This document shows, in pieces, positions 6,568 to 14,383 of a DNA stretch of 15,540 nt; position 1 is the stretch's first letter; every line of letters starts with the position of its first letter. The translations under genes and the position numbers were made by a program. The notes under the pieces were generated by a model. It saw only the letters and a program-made list of their open reading frames with translations, ran no database searches and had not been told where the DNA came from. The DNA lies in contig CALGVO010000110.1 of the NCBI GenBank assembly GCA_937930135.1, forward strand, positions 1 through 15,540. Reading direction: 5' to 3'. The stretch comes from an uncultured Synechococcus sp. (GTDB lineage Bacteria > Cyanobacteriota > Cyanobacteriia > PCC-6307 > Cyanobiaceae).

Positions 6568-6993
6568 TCAGTCGTTGATGGCCACGCCCATGTTGCGGGC
6601 TGTGCCTTCAATGATGCGCATGGCTGACTCAACGCTGGTGCAGTTGAGGTCAGGCAGCTTGGTCTTGGCGATCTCCTCGAGCTGGGTGCGACTGATCGAG
6701 CCAACGTTGCCTTTGGCGGATTCACCGGAACCTTTTTCGATTCCAGCGGCCTTGGTGATCAGCACCGACGCCGGAGGCGTTTTGGTGATGAAGGTGAAAC
6801 TGCGGTCTTCAAAGACCGAAATCTCCACCGGGATCACAAACCCGGCCTTGTCCTGGGTGCGAGCGTTGTACTCCTTGCAGAACGCCATGATGTTGACCCC
6901 GTGCTGACCGAGGGCAGGACCCACGGGCGGTGCAGGGTTGGCTTTGCCGGCCTGAAGGGCCAGCTTGATCACAGCTACGACTTTCTTGGCCAT
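6568..6993 (-). CDS. rplK: 50S ribosomal protein L11
   Basis: This 141-residue L11 is part of the GTPase-associated centre with 23S rRNA. The N-terminal domain shows MAKKVVAVIKLALQAGKANP, then PPVGPALGQHGVNIMAFCKE. The C-terminal rRNA-binding domain has SFTFITKTPPASVLI, GNVGSISRTQLEEIAKTK and AMRIIEGTARNMGV. Length is exactly usual. The start is ATG without a visible ribosome site. The 109 bases upstream, after nusG, contain three consecutive hairpins, listed separately. Confidence 0.98.
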   Translation of the reverse strand: MAKKVVAVIKLALQAGKANPAPPVGPALGQHGVNIMAFCKEYNARTQDKAGFVIPVEISVFEDRSFTFITKTPPASVLITKAAGIEKGSGESAKGNVGSISRTQLEEIAKTKLPDLNCTSVESAMRIIEGTARNMGVAIND

Positions 6994-7102
6994 CGGCGAG
7001 CGGAGTTGAACATCTGCGGATCACCTGACCCGTAGGCCAGGTGCGGCGGGATGGCGAAGCATCCCTCTGGCCGTCCTCCGCAGGGAGACGGCCGCCGCCC
7101 AT
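6994..7102 (-). promoter_or_regulatory. nusG-rplK spacer with three consecutive hairpins, possible L1 operator or processing region
   Basis: In the minus-strand RNA three inverted repeats follow one another. GGCCGTC pairs with GACGGCC (7093-7087 with 7075-7069, inner TCC/GGA pairing possible). GGGATG pairs with CATCCC (7065-7060 with 7053-7048). CACCTG pairs with CAGGTG (7043-7038 with 7027-7022). No T-run follows any of them, so they are not simple terminators. In E. coli, L1 represses rplK-rplA from a site just before rplK, so a regulatory role here is a reasonable guess. RNase processing or mRNA stabilisation would also fit. Confidence 0.5.
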
Positions 7103-7765
7103 TCAGTTCTGTTTGCTGACCTGGGAGAACTCAAGCTCCACAGGTGTCTCCCGACCGAAGATCGAGAGCAGGGCCTTGAGCTTGCTCCGTTCTCCAGACA
7201 CCTCGATCACCTCACCCTGGAAATCTTTGAACGGACCTGCCGTGACGAGGATCTGATCGCCTTCGGCGAGATCCACCTTCACCACGGTTTTCTTCTCCGC
7301 CGCCCGCTTGAAGATGCGATCCACTTCCGAGCGACTGAGAGGGCGAGGTTTGATGTGCCCCCGGGCCTTCCCGGTGGCGCGACGATCCTCGGCACCCACG
7401 AAATTGATCACGTTCGGGGTGCTGCGCACGGCCATCATCGTGTCTTCATCGAGCACCATCCGCACCAGCACGTAACCCGGAAACACCTTTTCCTCGGTCG
7501 ACTGACGGCTGCCGTCCTTCTTGACCTTCACCGCCGGCGTTTCCGGAATCTCAATTTCCAGAATCCGGTTGCTGACGCCGAGGGTCAACGCCCGTTGCTC
7601 CAACGTGGCCTTCACTTTTTTCTCGCAACTGGACGCCACCTGCACGGCGTACCAACGGGCCACGGACGTGCGGGCCGCCATCGACGCCGTGCCCTGCTCA
7701 CCCTCATTCGGTGCGGGAAGATCGAGAACTTCAGGAGTCTCGGCGGTGAGATCGACGTCAGACAC
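7103..7765 (-). CDS. nusG: Transcription termination/antitermination factor NusG
   Basis: This 220-residue NusG binds RNA polymerase and couples it to Rho, ribosomes or antitermination factors. The NGN domain spans about 37-150 (ARWYAVQVASSCEKKVK, EEKVFPGYVLVRM, VINFVGA). The KOW domain is at about 166-205 (EGDQILVTAGPFKDFQGEV, then KALLSIFGRETPVELEF). The start chosen is GTG at 7765, giving an acidic, flexible extension of about 35 residues before the NGN domain, which I recall from marine Synechococcus homologues. The GTG has no ribosome site; an internal ATG (residue 29) is the main alternative. It lies 60 bases after secE, the usual secE-nusG-rplK order. Confidence 0.96.
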   Translation of the reverse strand: MSDVDLTAETPEVLDLPAPNEGEQGTASMAARTSVARWYAVQVASSCEKKVKATLEQRALTLGVSNRILEIEIPETPAVKVKKDGSRQSTEEKVFPGYVLVRMVLDEDTMMAVRSTPNVINFVGAEDRRATGKARGHIKPRPLSRSEVDRIFKRAAEKKTVVKVDLAEGDQILVTAGPFKDFQGEVIEVSGERSKLKALLSIFGRETPVELEFSQVSKQN

Positions 7766-7807
7766 TGGCGGGGGATGGAAAAATGCGGAAAGGAAAAGCT
7801 CTAGAGG

Positions 7808-7822
7808 CAGGGCCTCGCCCTG
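7808..7822 (-). other. Hairpin just after the secE stop codon
   Basis: CAGGGC and GCCCTG form six pairs around a GAG loop, starting three bases after the secE stop on the minus strand. The bases after it (CTCTAGAGCTTTTCC) contain only a short T-run, so it is at most a weak terminator. It may protect the 3' end of a processed secE mRNA or tune read-through into nusG. Confidence 0.4.
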
Positions 7823-7825
7823 GCC

Positions 7826-8098
7826 TCAACGGAACAGCTGGGATGCCGCCCAGCCATAGAACCGACTGAGCGCAGCGATGGCTGCCGCCGACAGACTCAC
7901 CATCAAGATCACAGCGATGGATTCGCTGAACAGCTGCTGACGGCTGGGCCAGACCACCAACTTGAGCTCCTCGACCGTGGCTGCCAGAAATCCCCCCTTC
8001 CGACCCTCGGCGGAAGGAGCCTGCGGCTTGCTCGCTGCTTTGTCCTCGGAAGTGGGGGTGGTCACGGTTTCGGAGCCGGAATTGCCGTCGGGGTGCAT
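7826..8098 (-). CDS. secE: Preprotein translocase subunit SecE
   Basis: From the ATG at 8098 this is a 90-residue single-span SecE, which clamps SecY in the plasma and probably thylakoid membrane translocon. The conserved amphipathic helix and hinge are TVEELKLVVWPSRQQL (41-56). One membrane segment follows (about 60-80, IAVILMVSLSAAAIAAL), ending RFYGWAASQLFR. The first 35 residues are polar, low-complexity Ser/Thr/Ala/Pro sequence. The frame extends to a TTG at 8113. That TTG has AAGG (8124-8121) seven bases before it, a better ribosome site than the ATG has, so a 95-residue form is a real alternative. It lies 44 bases after the ClpB stop (29 from the TTG). Confidence 0.93.
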   Translation of the reverse strand: MHPDGNSGSETVTTPTSEDKAASKPQAPSAEGRKGGFLAATVEELKLVVWPSRQQLFSESIAVILMVSLSAAAIAALSRFYGWAASQLFR

Positions 8099-8142
8099 GA
8101 CACCCGTCGGCAAACAGTCACCTTACCGGATGCCTGACAGGC

Positions 8143-10890
8143 TCAATCCTCTGGCGCGAACTGGAACGGTGCCAAGGCCCCGTCGACGGAACGCACACGC
8201 ACGGCGGACGCGCCGCTGAAGCGATCCTCGAGAAGCTGGGTCGCCAGGGGATTCTCCAACTGACGCCGCAACACCCGTCGCAGAGGCCGAGCACCGTATT
8301 CGGGCTCAAAGCCCTGCTCCGCCAACGCCCGCACCACCGCCGGATCAACCCGCAGCTCCAGATCCTGCTCACGCATCAACTGGGCCAGTTCGGCGAGTTG
8401 CAGGTGCACGATGCGCTCCAGATCCTCGATCGCCAGAGGCCGGAAGCGAATCACCTCATCAATGCGATTGAGAAATTCCGGGCGGAACTGCCTGGCGAGC
8501 GCCTCATCCACCCGAACCGCAAGCGCCTGATCGAGGGCCGCCTGATCCGCATCGGGCTGTTGTCCCGCGCGGGCCCGATCGAGGATGGCGCGACTGGCGA
8601 GATTGCTGGTCATCACCACCACCGTGTGGCGGAAATCCACGGTGCGGCCCTGGGAATCGGTGAGACGCCCGTCATCGAGCACCTGCAGCAGCACGTTGAA
8701 CACATCCGGATGGGCCTTCTCCACCTCATCCAGCAACAGCAACGCATAGGGGCGACGCCGCACCGCCTCAGTGAGCTGTCCCCCTTCCTCGTAGCCCACA
8801 TAACCGGGCGGCGCCCCGAGCAGACGGGCCACCGCATTGCGCTCCATGAACTCGCTCATGTCGAGACGCACGAGCGCCTCCTCCTCATCGAACAGCAGGG
8901 CCGCCAGGGCCTTGGCCAGCTCGGTCTTACCGACACCGGTAGGTCCGAGAAAAAGAAAGGAGCCCACGGGTCGGCGTGGATCCTTCATCCCGGCCCGGGC
9001 CCGACGGATCGCTGCCGCCACCGCCTGCACCGCCTCCGGCTGACCGATCACCCGCTGCTGGAGCTGGGTCTCCAGCTCCAGCAGCTTCTGACGCTCACCG
9101 GCCAGCAGACGCTGGACGGGAATCCCGGTCCAACGGGCCACCACATCGGCGATGTCGCCGGCTTCCACCTGCTCACGCAGCAGGGCCGTGCCTTGCTCCT
9201 GGGCCTCCACCAACACCTGCTCCAGGTCGGTGCGGCGCTGCTGAACCCGATGCAGCTGGTCGTATTCCAGGCGGGCCGCTTCCTCCAGATCACCGTTGCG
9301 TTCGGCTTCGGCGATCGCATGGCGAAGGGTTTCGTCCTCCTGGAGCAACTGGCGCAGTTCCTCCAGCTGGTCCCGTTCCGCCTGCCAACGACCGCGCAGA
9401 TCCTCCAGGCAGGCCGAGGCCTCCAGACGGGAGCGTTGCAGCTGCACCCGCTCCGCCTCCGGAGCCTGTTCCGCCGCCAGCAAAGCCAGTTCAACCCGCC
9501 TCAGGTCGGTTTCGGCGTCCTCCACCACCTGGGGCTTGGAGGTCACATCCATCCTGAGCTGGGCGGCTGCCTCGTCGATCAGGTCGATCGCCTTATCAGG
9601 CAAGCAACGATCGCTGATGTAGCGATCGGCAAGCCGAACGGCTGCGGTGAGGGCCCCGTCGGTGATCGTCACCCCGTGATGCAGTTCATAGCGCTCCTTC
9701 AGGCCACGCAGGATCTCGATACTGAGGTCAATCGAGGGCTCGAGGATCGGCACCTGCTGAAACCGCCGGCTGAGAGCGGGATCCTTCTCAACGGTGCGGC
9801 GATAGTCCTCTGGCGTGGTCGCGGCGATGCAGCGCAGTTCGCCGCGCGCCAGGGCCGGCTTGAGCAGGCTGCCCGCATCGGCACTGGAGCGATCACTGCT
9901 CACCACCGTGTGCAGTTCGTCGATGAACAACACAACGCCGGCATCGGCATCACTCACCTCCGCCAGCACGGAACGGAGGCGCTCCTCAAATTGGCCGCGA
10001 AATTTGGCGCCGGCAATCAGCGCACCCACATCGAGGGCGACCAAGCGCTGGCCCCGAAGCGAATCAGGCACCTCACCGGACACGATCCGCTGGGCCAGAC
10101 ATTCAGCAATCGCCGTTTTGCCCACACCCGGAGCCCCGATCAGCACCGGGTTGTTCTTGCCGCGACGGGACAGCACCTTGATCAGGCGCCGGATCTCCCC
10201 ATCCCGGCCAATCACCGGATCCAGCTGACCCGCTTCCGCCGCTGCAGTGAGATCCCGGCCATACAACTGCAGGGCAGAGGGTTCCTCCGGCTCGGGGCTG
10301 GCCGGCGCCTGGACCGGCGGGGGTGCGGAAGATCGCGACGGCGACGGCGACGGTGTTGGCGCTGGCGGCGCCGGTGTTGGCACTGGCGGCGCTGGTGGCA
10401 CCGGAGCGGCAGCAGCTGTCGGTCTCTGGCGACGCAACTCCGACTCGAGCCGGTCGGCGGGCAATCCAGCACTGGCCAAGCAATCGGCACCGATGCGTGG
10501 ATCGCGCCCCATGGCGATCAACAGATGGGACAGTTCGATCAGGCGGGATCCCCACAGGGCGCGCACCCGGTCAGCCGCCTCCAACAGCACTTCGAGGTCT
10601 TCACCGATGAACAGATCCTCGCTGCGGGCCATGGGCTGCTCCGCCAGGAAGCCCTCCAGCTGATCGAGCAGGTCGTCCGCATCAAGCGACAAACCCCGCA
10701 CCGAGCCGGCAAAACGCCTGTCGCTGAACAGCACCTGCATCAGATGCTCCACATCGAGCTCACCGTGGCGCCAGCGTCGCGCCAGATCCTGGCCGGCCAG
10801 GAGCAGCTCCCAGGCCTCGTCACTGAACCGGTCCGGCTCCGACGTGAGACTGACAGGTGAATCGATGGCGGGACGGTCTTCAGAAAGCAT
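8143..10890 (-). CDS. clpB: ClpB-type AAA+ disaggregase (ClpB2-like paralogue)
   Basis: This 915-residue HSP100 protein threads aggregated proteins through a hexameric ring, usually together with DnaK. Order of parts: Clp N domain (about 20-155, rather degenerate), a Pro/Ala/Ser linker (about 158-204), nucleotide domain 1, the coiled-coil middle domain that marks ClpB (about 440-560), and nucleotide domain 2. Domain 1 has GAPGVGKTA (252-260), LFIDELH (321-327) and RRF (375-377). Domain 2 has GPTGVGKTE (649-657), GYVGYEEGG (696-704), LLLLDE (717-722), TSN (761-763), FRPEFLNR (802-809) and GARPLRR (866-872). Both ATPase sites look intact. Pore loop 1 reads GAKFRGQF where ClpB usually has GAKYRG. 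The linker makes it longer than the usual 860-880 residues. It is the cluster's largest gene, 18 bases after gloA; the ATG has no clear ribosome site. Confidence 0.95.
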   Translation of the reverse strand: MLSEDRPAIDSPVSLTSEPDRFSDEAWELLLAGQDLARRWRHGELDVEHLMQVLFSDRRFAGSVRGLSLDADDLLDQLEGFLAEQPMARSEDLFIGEDLEVLLEAADRVRALWGSRLIELSHLLIAMGRDPRIGADCLASAGLPADRLESELRRQRPTAAAAPVPPAPPVPTPAPPAPTPSPSPSRSSAPPPVQAPASPEPEEPSALQLYGRDLTAAAEAGQLDPVIGRDGEIRRLIKVLSRRGKNNPVLIGAPGVGKTAIAECLAQRIVSGEVPDSLRGQRLVALDVGALIAGAKFRGQFEERLRSVLAEVSDADAGVVLFIDELHTVVSSDRSSADAGSLLKPALARGELRCIAATTPEDYRRTVEKDPALSRRFQQVPILEPSIDLSIEILRGLKERYELHHGVTITDGALTAAVRLADRYISDRCLPDKAIDLIDEAAAQLRMDVTSKPQVVEDAETDLRRVELALLAAEQAPEAERVQLQRSRLEASACLEDLRGRWQAERDQLEELRQLLQEDETLRHAIAEAERNGDLEEAARLEYDQLHRVQQRRTDLEQVLVEAQEQGTALLREQVEAGDIADVVARWTGIPVQRLLAGERQKLLELETQLQQRVIGQPEAVQAVAAAIRRARAGMKDPRRPVGSFLFLGPTGVGKTELAKALAALLFDEEEALVRLDMSEFMERNAVARLLGAPPGYVGYEEGGQLTEAVRRRPYALLLLDEVEKAHPDVFNVLLQVLDDGRLTDSQGRTVDFRHTVVVMTSNLASRAILDRARAGQQPDADQAALDQALAVRVDEALARQFRPEFLNRIDEVIRFRPLAIEDLERIVHLQLAELAQLMREQDLELRVDPAVVRALAEQGFEPEYGARPLRRVLRRQLENPLATQLLEDRFSGASAVRVRSVDGALAPFQFAPED
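10352..10393. repeat. Two tandem 21-base repeats inside the clpB proline-rich linker
   Basis: Two adjacent 21-base units, 10352-10372 and 10373-10393, differ at only two positions; a partial third unit follows. They encode the heptads APPVPTP and APPAPTP. Just beside them, 10336-10352 repeats GCGACG nearly three times, encoding SPSPS. The linker therefore appears to have grown by slippage or unequal exchange, and its length probably varies between strains. Confidence 0.8.
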
Positions 10891-10908
10891 GCGGTTGCGC
10901 CGAAGCGA

Positions 10909-11307
10909 TCAGGACGACGGCCTGGACGCGAGCTGAATCAGCTCCACTTTGTAGCCATCCGGATCTTCCACGAAAGCGATCACCGTGCTGCCGTGCTTCA
11001 TCGGCCCCGGTTCCCGCACCACGCGACCACCCTTGCCAGCAATCGCCGCACAGGTGGCCTGGATGTCGTCCACTCCGAGGGCGATGTGGCCATAGCCATC
11101 ACCCAGGGCGTAATGGTCGGTGTCCCAGTTATGGGTCAGCTCCAGCACGGTGTGATCACTCTCCTCTCCGTATCCAACAAAAGCGAGCGTGAACCGGCCG
11201 GAGGGGTAGTCCTTGCGGCGAAGCAACTGCATCCCCAGCACCTCGGTGTAGAAGCGCAGCGATCGCTCCAGATCCCCCACGCGCAGCATCGTGTGCAGCA
11301 TGCGCAT
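10909..11307 (-). CDS. gloA: Lactoylglutathione lyase (glyoxalase I)
   Basis: From the ATG at 11307 this is a 132-residue vicinal-oxygen-chelate protein that converts the methylglyoxal-glutathione hemithioacetal to S-lactoylglutathione. It aligns by eye with E. coli GloA along its whole length (LHTMLRVGDLERSLRFY, LAFVGYG, YGHIALGVDD, KHGSTVIAFVEDPDGYKVEL). All four metal ligands fall at the E. coli positions: His5, Glu56, His74, Glu122. The frame stays open to 11550, but the extra part is unlike GloA and overlaps eno. GGGAG lies 9 bases before the chosen ATG. It is first in the minus-strand block with clpB 18 bases downstream, and is divergent from eno. Detoxification next to glycolytic eno makes metabolic sense, though co-regulation is only inferred. 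Confidence 0.96.
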   Translation of the reverse strand: MRMLHTMLRVGDLERSLRFYTEVLGMQLLRRKDYPSGRFTLAFVGYGEESDHTVLELTHNWDTDHYALGDGYGHIALGVDDIQATCAAIAGKGGRVVREPGPMKHGSTVIAFVEDPDGYKVELIQLASRPSS

Positions 11308-11407
11308 TGGCGTCAACTCCCAGCCCTTCTCCCAGCATGGTGCCAAAGCACACCAAGAAGGGTCAGGGGGAGACCCATAAGATCCTCGGAACTTTGATCG
11401 ACAGCAC
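11308..11407. promoter_or_regulatory. Divergent promoter region between gloA and eno
   Basis: These 100 bases lie between divergent starts, so promoters for eno (plus) and for the gloA-clpB block (minus) are expected here. A plausible -10 element for eno is TAAGAT (11378-11383), 24 bases before its start codon; no convincing -35 is seen. The gloA ribosome site GGGAG is at 11321-11317. A small inverted repeat, GGTC and GACC, brackets a G-run at 11361-11375. No minus-strand promoter could be assigned. Confidence 0.4.
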
Positions 11408-12700
11408 GTGTTCGATTCCCTTGACCTTGTGATTGACACCATCGTGGCCAGGGAGGTGCTCGATTCCCGAGGCAACCCCACTGTGGAAGCGGAAGTGCTG
11501 CTCGAAGGTGGTGCCAGCGGTCGGGCGATCGTGCCCAGTGGCGCCAGCACCGGTGCCCACGAAGCCCACGAGCTGCGTGATGGCGGCAGCCGTTACATGG
11601 GCAAGGGGGTGACCCAGGCGGTCGATCACATCGAAGAGCGCATCGCCCCGGCGCTCTGCGGCCTCTCCGCCCTGGATCAGGCGAGTGTGGATGCGGCGAT
11701 GCAGGAGCTCGACGGCAGCGCCAACAAATCCAACCTCGGAGCGAACGCGATCCTGGCGGTGAGCCTGGCCACGGCCCGTGCCGCCGCCAACGGTGTGGGA
11801 TTGCCTTTGTATCGCTATCTGGGCGGACCGATGGCCTCCCTGCTGCCGGTGCCCTTGATGAACGTGATCAATGGCGGGGCGCATGCTGCCAACAGCCTGG
11901 ATTTCCAGGAATTCATGCTGGTGCCCCACGGCGCTCCCAGCTTCCGCGAGGCCCTGCGCATGGGCACCGAGGTGTTTCACACCCTCAAGGGGCTGCTTCA
12001 GGAGCGTGGCCTGAGCACATCAGTGGGCGATGAGGGTGGTTTCGCACCCGATCTGGGCAACATCGAAGCGGGCGAGATTCTGGTGCAGGCGATCGAAAAG
12101 GCCGGCTACAAGCCCGGTGAGCAGATCGCCCTGGCCCTTGATGTGGCCAGCACGGAGTTCTACGCCGATGGCCGTTACGCCTTCGGCGGCGGCAGTTTCA
12201 GCAGTGCCGAGATGGTGGATCAGCTTGAGGCGTTGGTGAATCGTTTCCCGATCGTCTCGATCGAAGATGGCCTGGCCGAAGACGACTGGGACGGCTGGAA
12301 ACTGCTGACCGAGCGCCTGGGCAGCCGCGTGCAGCTCGTGGGCGATGACCTGTTCGTGACCAACAGCCAACGGCTGCAACAGGGTATTGACAACAACACA
12401 GCGAATTCAATCCTGATCAAGGTGAACCAGATCGGTTCGCTCACTGAAACCCTGCAGGCGATCGATCTGGCCGGGCGCAGTGGTTACACGAGCGTGATCA
12501 GCCACCGCAGCGGCGAAACGGAAGACACCACCATCGCCGACCTGGCCGTGGCCACCCGCGCCGGTCAGATCAAAACCGGTTCCCTCAGCCGCAGCGAGCG
12601 CGTCGCCAAATACAACCAGCTGCTGCGCATCGAAGACGAACTGGGCAGCCAGGCTGTGTACGCCGGCGCCGTGGGCCAGGGTCCTCGCGGCCGGGGCTGA
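11408..12700 (+). CDS. eno: Enolase (phosphopyruvate hydratase)
   Basis: This 430-residue enolase interconverts 2-phosphoglycerate and phosphoenolpyruvate in glycolysis. In many bacteria it is also a component of the RNA degradosome. Active-site features are complete: PSGASTGAHEA (43-53), Glu168, GDEGG (207-211, Glu209), metal ligands Asp245, Glu286 (SIEDG) and Asp313 (VGDDLF), Lys338 (ILIKVNQIGSLTE) and SHRSGETEDTTIADL (365-379). The start is GTG followed by FDSLDLVIDTIVAREVLDSR, the arrangement I recall for marine Synechococcus enolases. No Shine-Dalgarno sequence precedes it. The stop is only three bases from the end of the opposing kinase gene, and no terminator is seen between them. Confidence 0.98.
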   Translation: MFDSLDLVIDTIVAREVLDSRGNPTVEAEVLLEGGASGRAIVPSGASTGAHEAHELRDGGSRYMGKGVTQAVDHIEERIAPALCGLSALDQASVDAAMQELDGSANKSNLGANAILAVSLATARAAANGVGLPLYRYLGGPMASLLPVPLMNVINGGAHAANSLDFQEFMLVPHGAPSFREALRMGTEVFHTLKGLLQERGLSTSVGDEGGFAPDLGNIEAGEILVQAIEKAGYKPGEQIALALDVASTEFYADGRYAFGGGSFSSAEMVDQLEALVNRFPIVSIEDGLAEDDWDGWKLLTERLGSRVQLVGDDLFVTNSQRLQQGIDNNTANSILIKVNQIGSLTETLQAIDLAGRSGYTSVISHRSGETEDTTIADLAVATRAGQIKTGSLSRSERVAKYNQLLRIEDELGSQAVYAGAVGQGPRGRG

Positions 12701-12703
12701 GGC

Positions 12704-14383
12704 TCAGGGGCCGTTCTGGCCAAGCTGCTCAATCCGTCCATCGCGACGGAGTTTGAGTTGCAGCTTGAGCCAGCCCGTGCCGACAGGAACCCCTGCTGCC
12801 AGAGGCAGCAGGGCCCACAAAGGCCTCGGACCTGCACCGAGCAGGGCAGCGGCCAGCGCCAGAGAACCCAGCAGAACCGACTGACCCACCGCATGCTGAG
12901 CCGTCACCATGCGACGGAACTGGCGGTCGGATTCACCCATGCGGATCTGCAGTTGCAGATCCCCCTGTTCGAGGCGTTCGAGACTTTCATCCAGACGCCT
13001 GGGAATCCCTGCGGCCCGACTGCTGAGCGCACCCACCTGGCGGCCGAGCTCGTTGAACAGGTCATTGGGGCCGGATCCGCTGGCACTCATCAGGGGAAGC
13101 AGGTAGGGCTTGGCGATCGCCACCAGGCTAAAGCTGGGATCGAGGCTGCGTCCGACCCCTTCAAAGGTGGAGAGAGCCCGCATCACAAAGATCAGCTCTA
13201 CCGGCAGACGAAACGGCTGGCCATACACCAGCTCATAGAGATCACCAGACAATTTGTCGATCACATTGGCAGTGAACGGAGGCGTGAGGGCTTCCTGGAG
13301 CATCAGACGCACCAGACGGCGCACGGGGCCGAGATCGACTCCTCGAGCGATCACCCCGGCGGCCTGCATTTCATTGACCAGAGCCGACGCGTCCCGGGTC
13401 GCAGCCGCTTGGACCATGGCTCCAAGCCGTCGACGTAAACCATCCGACAGCAGGCCCATCATGCCGAAGTCGTAGTAGATCAGGGCGCCATCACTGGCCA
13501 CCGCCAGATTGCCGGGATGGGGGTCGGCGTGGAAGAAGCCGTAGCGCACCAATTGCTGCAGATAACTGGCTGCGCCGATCTCCGCCACGGCGGCCGGATC
13601 AATCCCCGCCGCCAGCAGGGCCTCCCGATCATTCACCTTGATCCCCGGCAGATAATCCAGACAGAGCACCCGCCGGCTGCTCAATTCCCAGATCACGCCA
13701 GGCACACGGATCCGCGGATCTTCCAGAAACTGCTGGCGAAAACGGGCGGCGTACTGGGCCTCCATGCGGAAATCGAGTTCCCGCAACAGCACCCGGCGGC
13801 ATTCCTGGGCGATCGCCACCCAGTCACGGCCCCGTCCCCAGCTGGGGTGGCGCTGCAGCACAGCGGCCACCTGCTGCATCACCTCAAGATCGAGCCGGAA
13901 CAACCGCTCCAGGCCGGGGCGCTGAATCTTGAGCACCACCTGCCTTCCACTGCGCAGGCTGGCGCGATGCACCTGCGCAAGCGAAGCCGCCCCGAGGGGC
14001 TGCTCATCCAGATCGATGATTTCGGCACAACGGGCACCCAGCTCCTCCTCCAGCACCGCTTGAGCCCGATCGAAGGAAAAGGGGGGCACCCGATCCTGAA
14101 GGTCGGCCAACTCAGCGACCCAGCCCGCCGGGAGCACATCCGGACGAGCGGAAAGCAACTGACCGAGTTTGATGAAGGCTGACCCAAGAGCGAGCAGCTC
14201 CTCCGTCAGCCAGCGGGCCCGGCGTTGCTGACGCGCTTCACGCCGCTCTGGTGTGCAGCCCCCCGGATAGGTCCAGCGGCGACCATCCCACCACAACAGA
14301 ACCATCAAGGTGAGCACAGAGCGCCAGATACGCAGAGCCCTCAGAGCACTGGGCACCACGGCACCACCGAGCCTGCCTGCCAT
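12704..14383 (-). CDS. ABC1/AarF/UbiB-family atypical kinase
   Basis: From the ATG at 14383 this is a 559-residue protein of the ABC1K (UbiB/ADCK) family, whose bacterial and plastid members support quinone/prenyl-lipid metabolism. Visible elements: the family KxGQ motif FIKLGQLLSARPDVLP (70-85, Lys72 and Gln75), the Ala-rich nucleotide loop PLGAASLAQVHRA (129-141), catalytic-type Lys152 (VVLKIQ), RELDF (201-205, the ExD metal motif), HADPHPGN (285-292) and YYDFG (303-307). Two hydrophobic segments near the C terminus (about 500-517 and 522-538) likely anchor it to a membrane. Cyanobacteria carry several paralogues, so I give no symbol. ATG 14383 overlaps the previous stop as TGATG, with GAGGAG (14397-14392) eight bases upstream; a GTG at 14386 is also possible. 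Confidence 0.93.
   Translation of the reverse strand: MAGRLGGAVVPSALRALRIWRSVLTLMVLLWWDGRRWTYPGGCTPERREARQQRRARWLTEELLALGSAFIKLGQLLSARPDVLPAGWVAELADLQDRVPPFSFDRAQAVLEEELGARCAEIIDLDEQPLGAASLAQVHRASLRSGRQVVLKIQRPGLERLFRLDLEVMQQVAAVLQRHPSWGRGRDWVAIAQECRRVLLRELDFRMEAQYAARFRQQFLEDPRIRVPGVIWELSSRRVLCLDYLPGIKVNDREALLAAGIDPAAVAEIGAASYLQQLVRYGFFHADPHPGNLAVASDGALIYYDFGMMGLLSDGLRRRLGAMVQAAATRDASALVNEMQAAGVIARGVDLGPVRRLVRLMLQEALTPPFTANVIDKLSGDLYELVYGQPFRLPVELIFVMRALSTFEGVGRSLDPSFSLVAIAKPYLLPLMSASGSGPNDLFNELGRQVGALSSRAAGIPRRLDESLERLEQGDLQLQIRMGESDRQFRRMVTAQHAVGQSVLLGSLALAAALLGAGPRPLWALLPLAAGVPVGTGWLKLQLKLRRDGRIEQLGQNGP

Noticed and set aside
6489..6725. N-terminal extension of L1 (79 extra residues)
   Set aside because: The extension overlaps rplK and is unlike L1; the ATG at 6488 gives the normal protein.
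10336..10420. CRISPR-like or VNTR array in the GC-rich repeats
   Set aside because: Only two 21-base units with no spacers, in frame within clpB; a protein linker explains them.
8398..10860. Uninterrupted 820-codon plus-strand frame opposite clpB
   Set aside because: It lies wholly antisense to an intact ClpB with all motifs. Its translation is His/Gln/Arg-rich without domains, as expected from codon bias in GC-rich DNA.
11308..11550. N-terminal extension of GloA over the eno start
   Set aside because: Not GloA-like, overlaps eno, and a good ribosome site precedes ATG 11307.
9311..13817. HIP1 palindromes GCGATCGC (near 9311, 13113 and 13810)
   Set aside because: Three copies in 15.5 kb at this GC content is only slightly above chance; no HIP1-type enrichment can be claimed.
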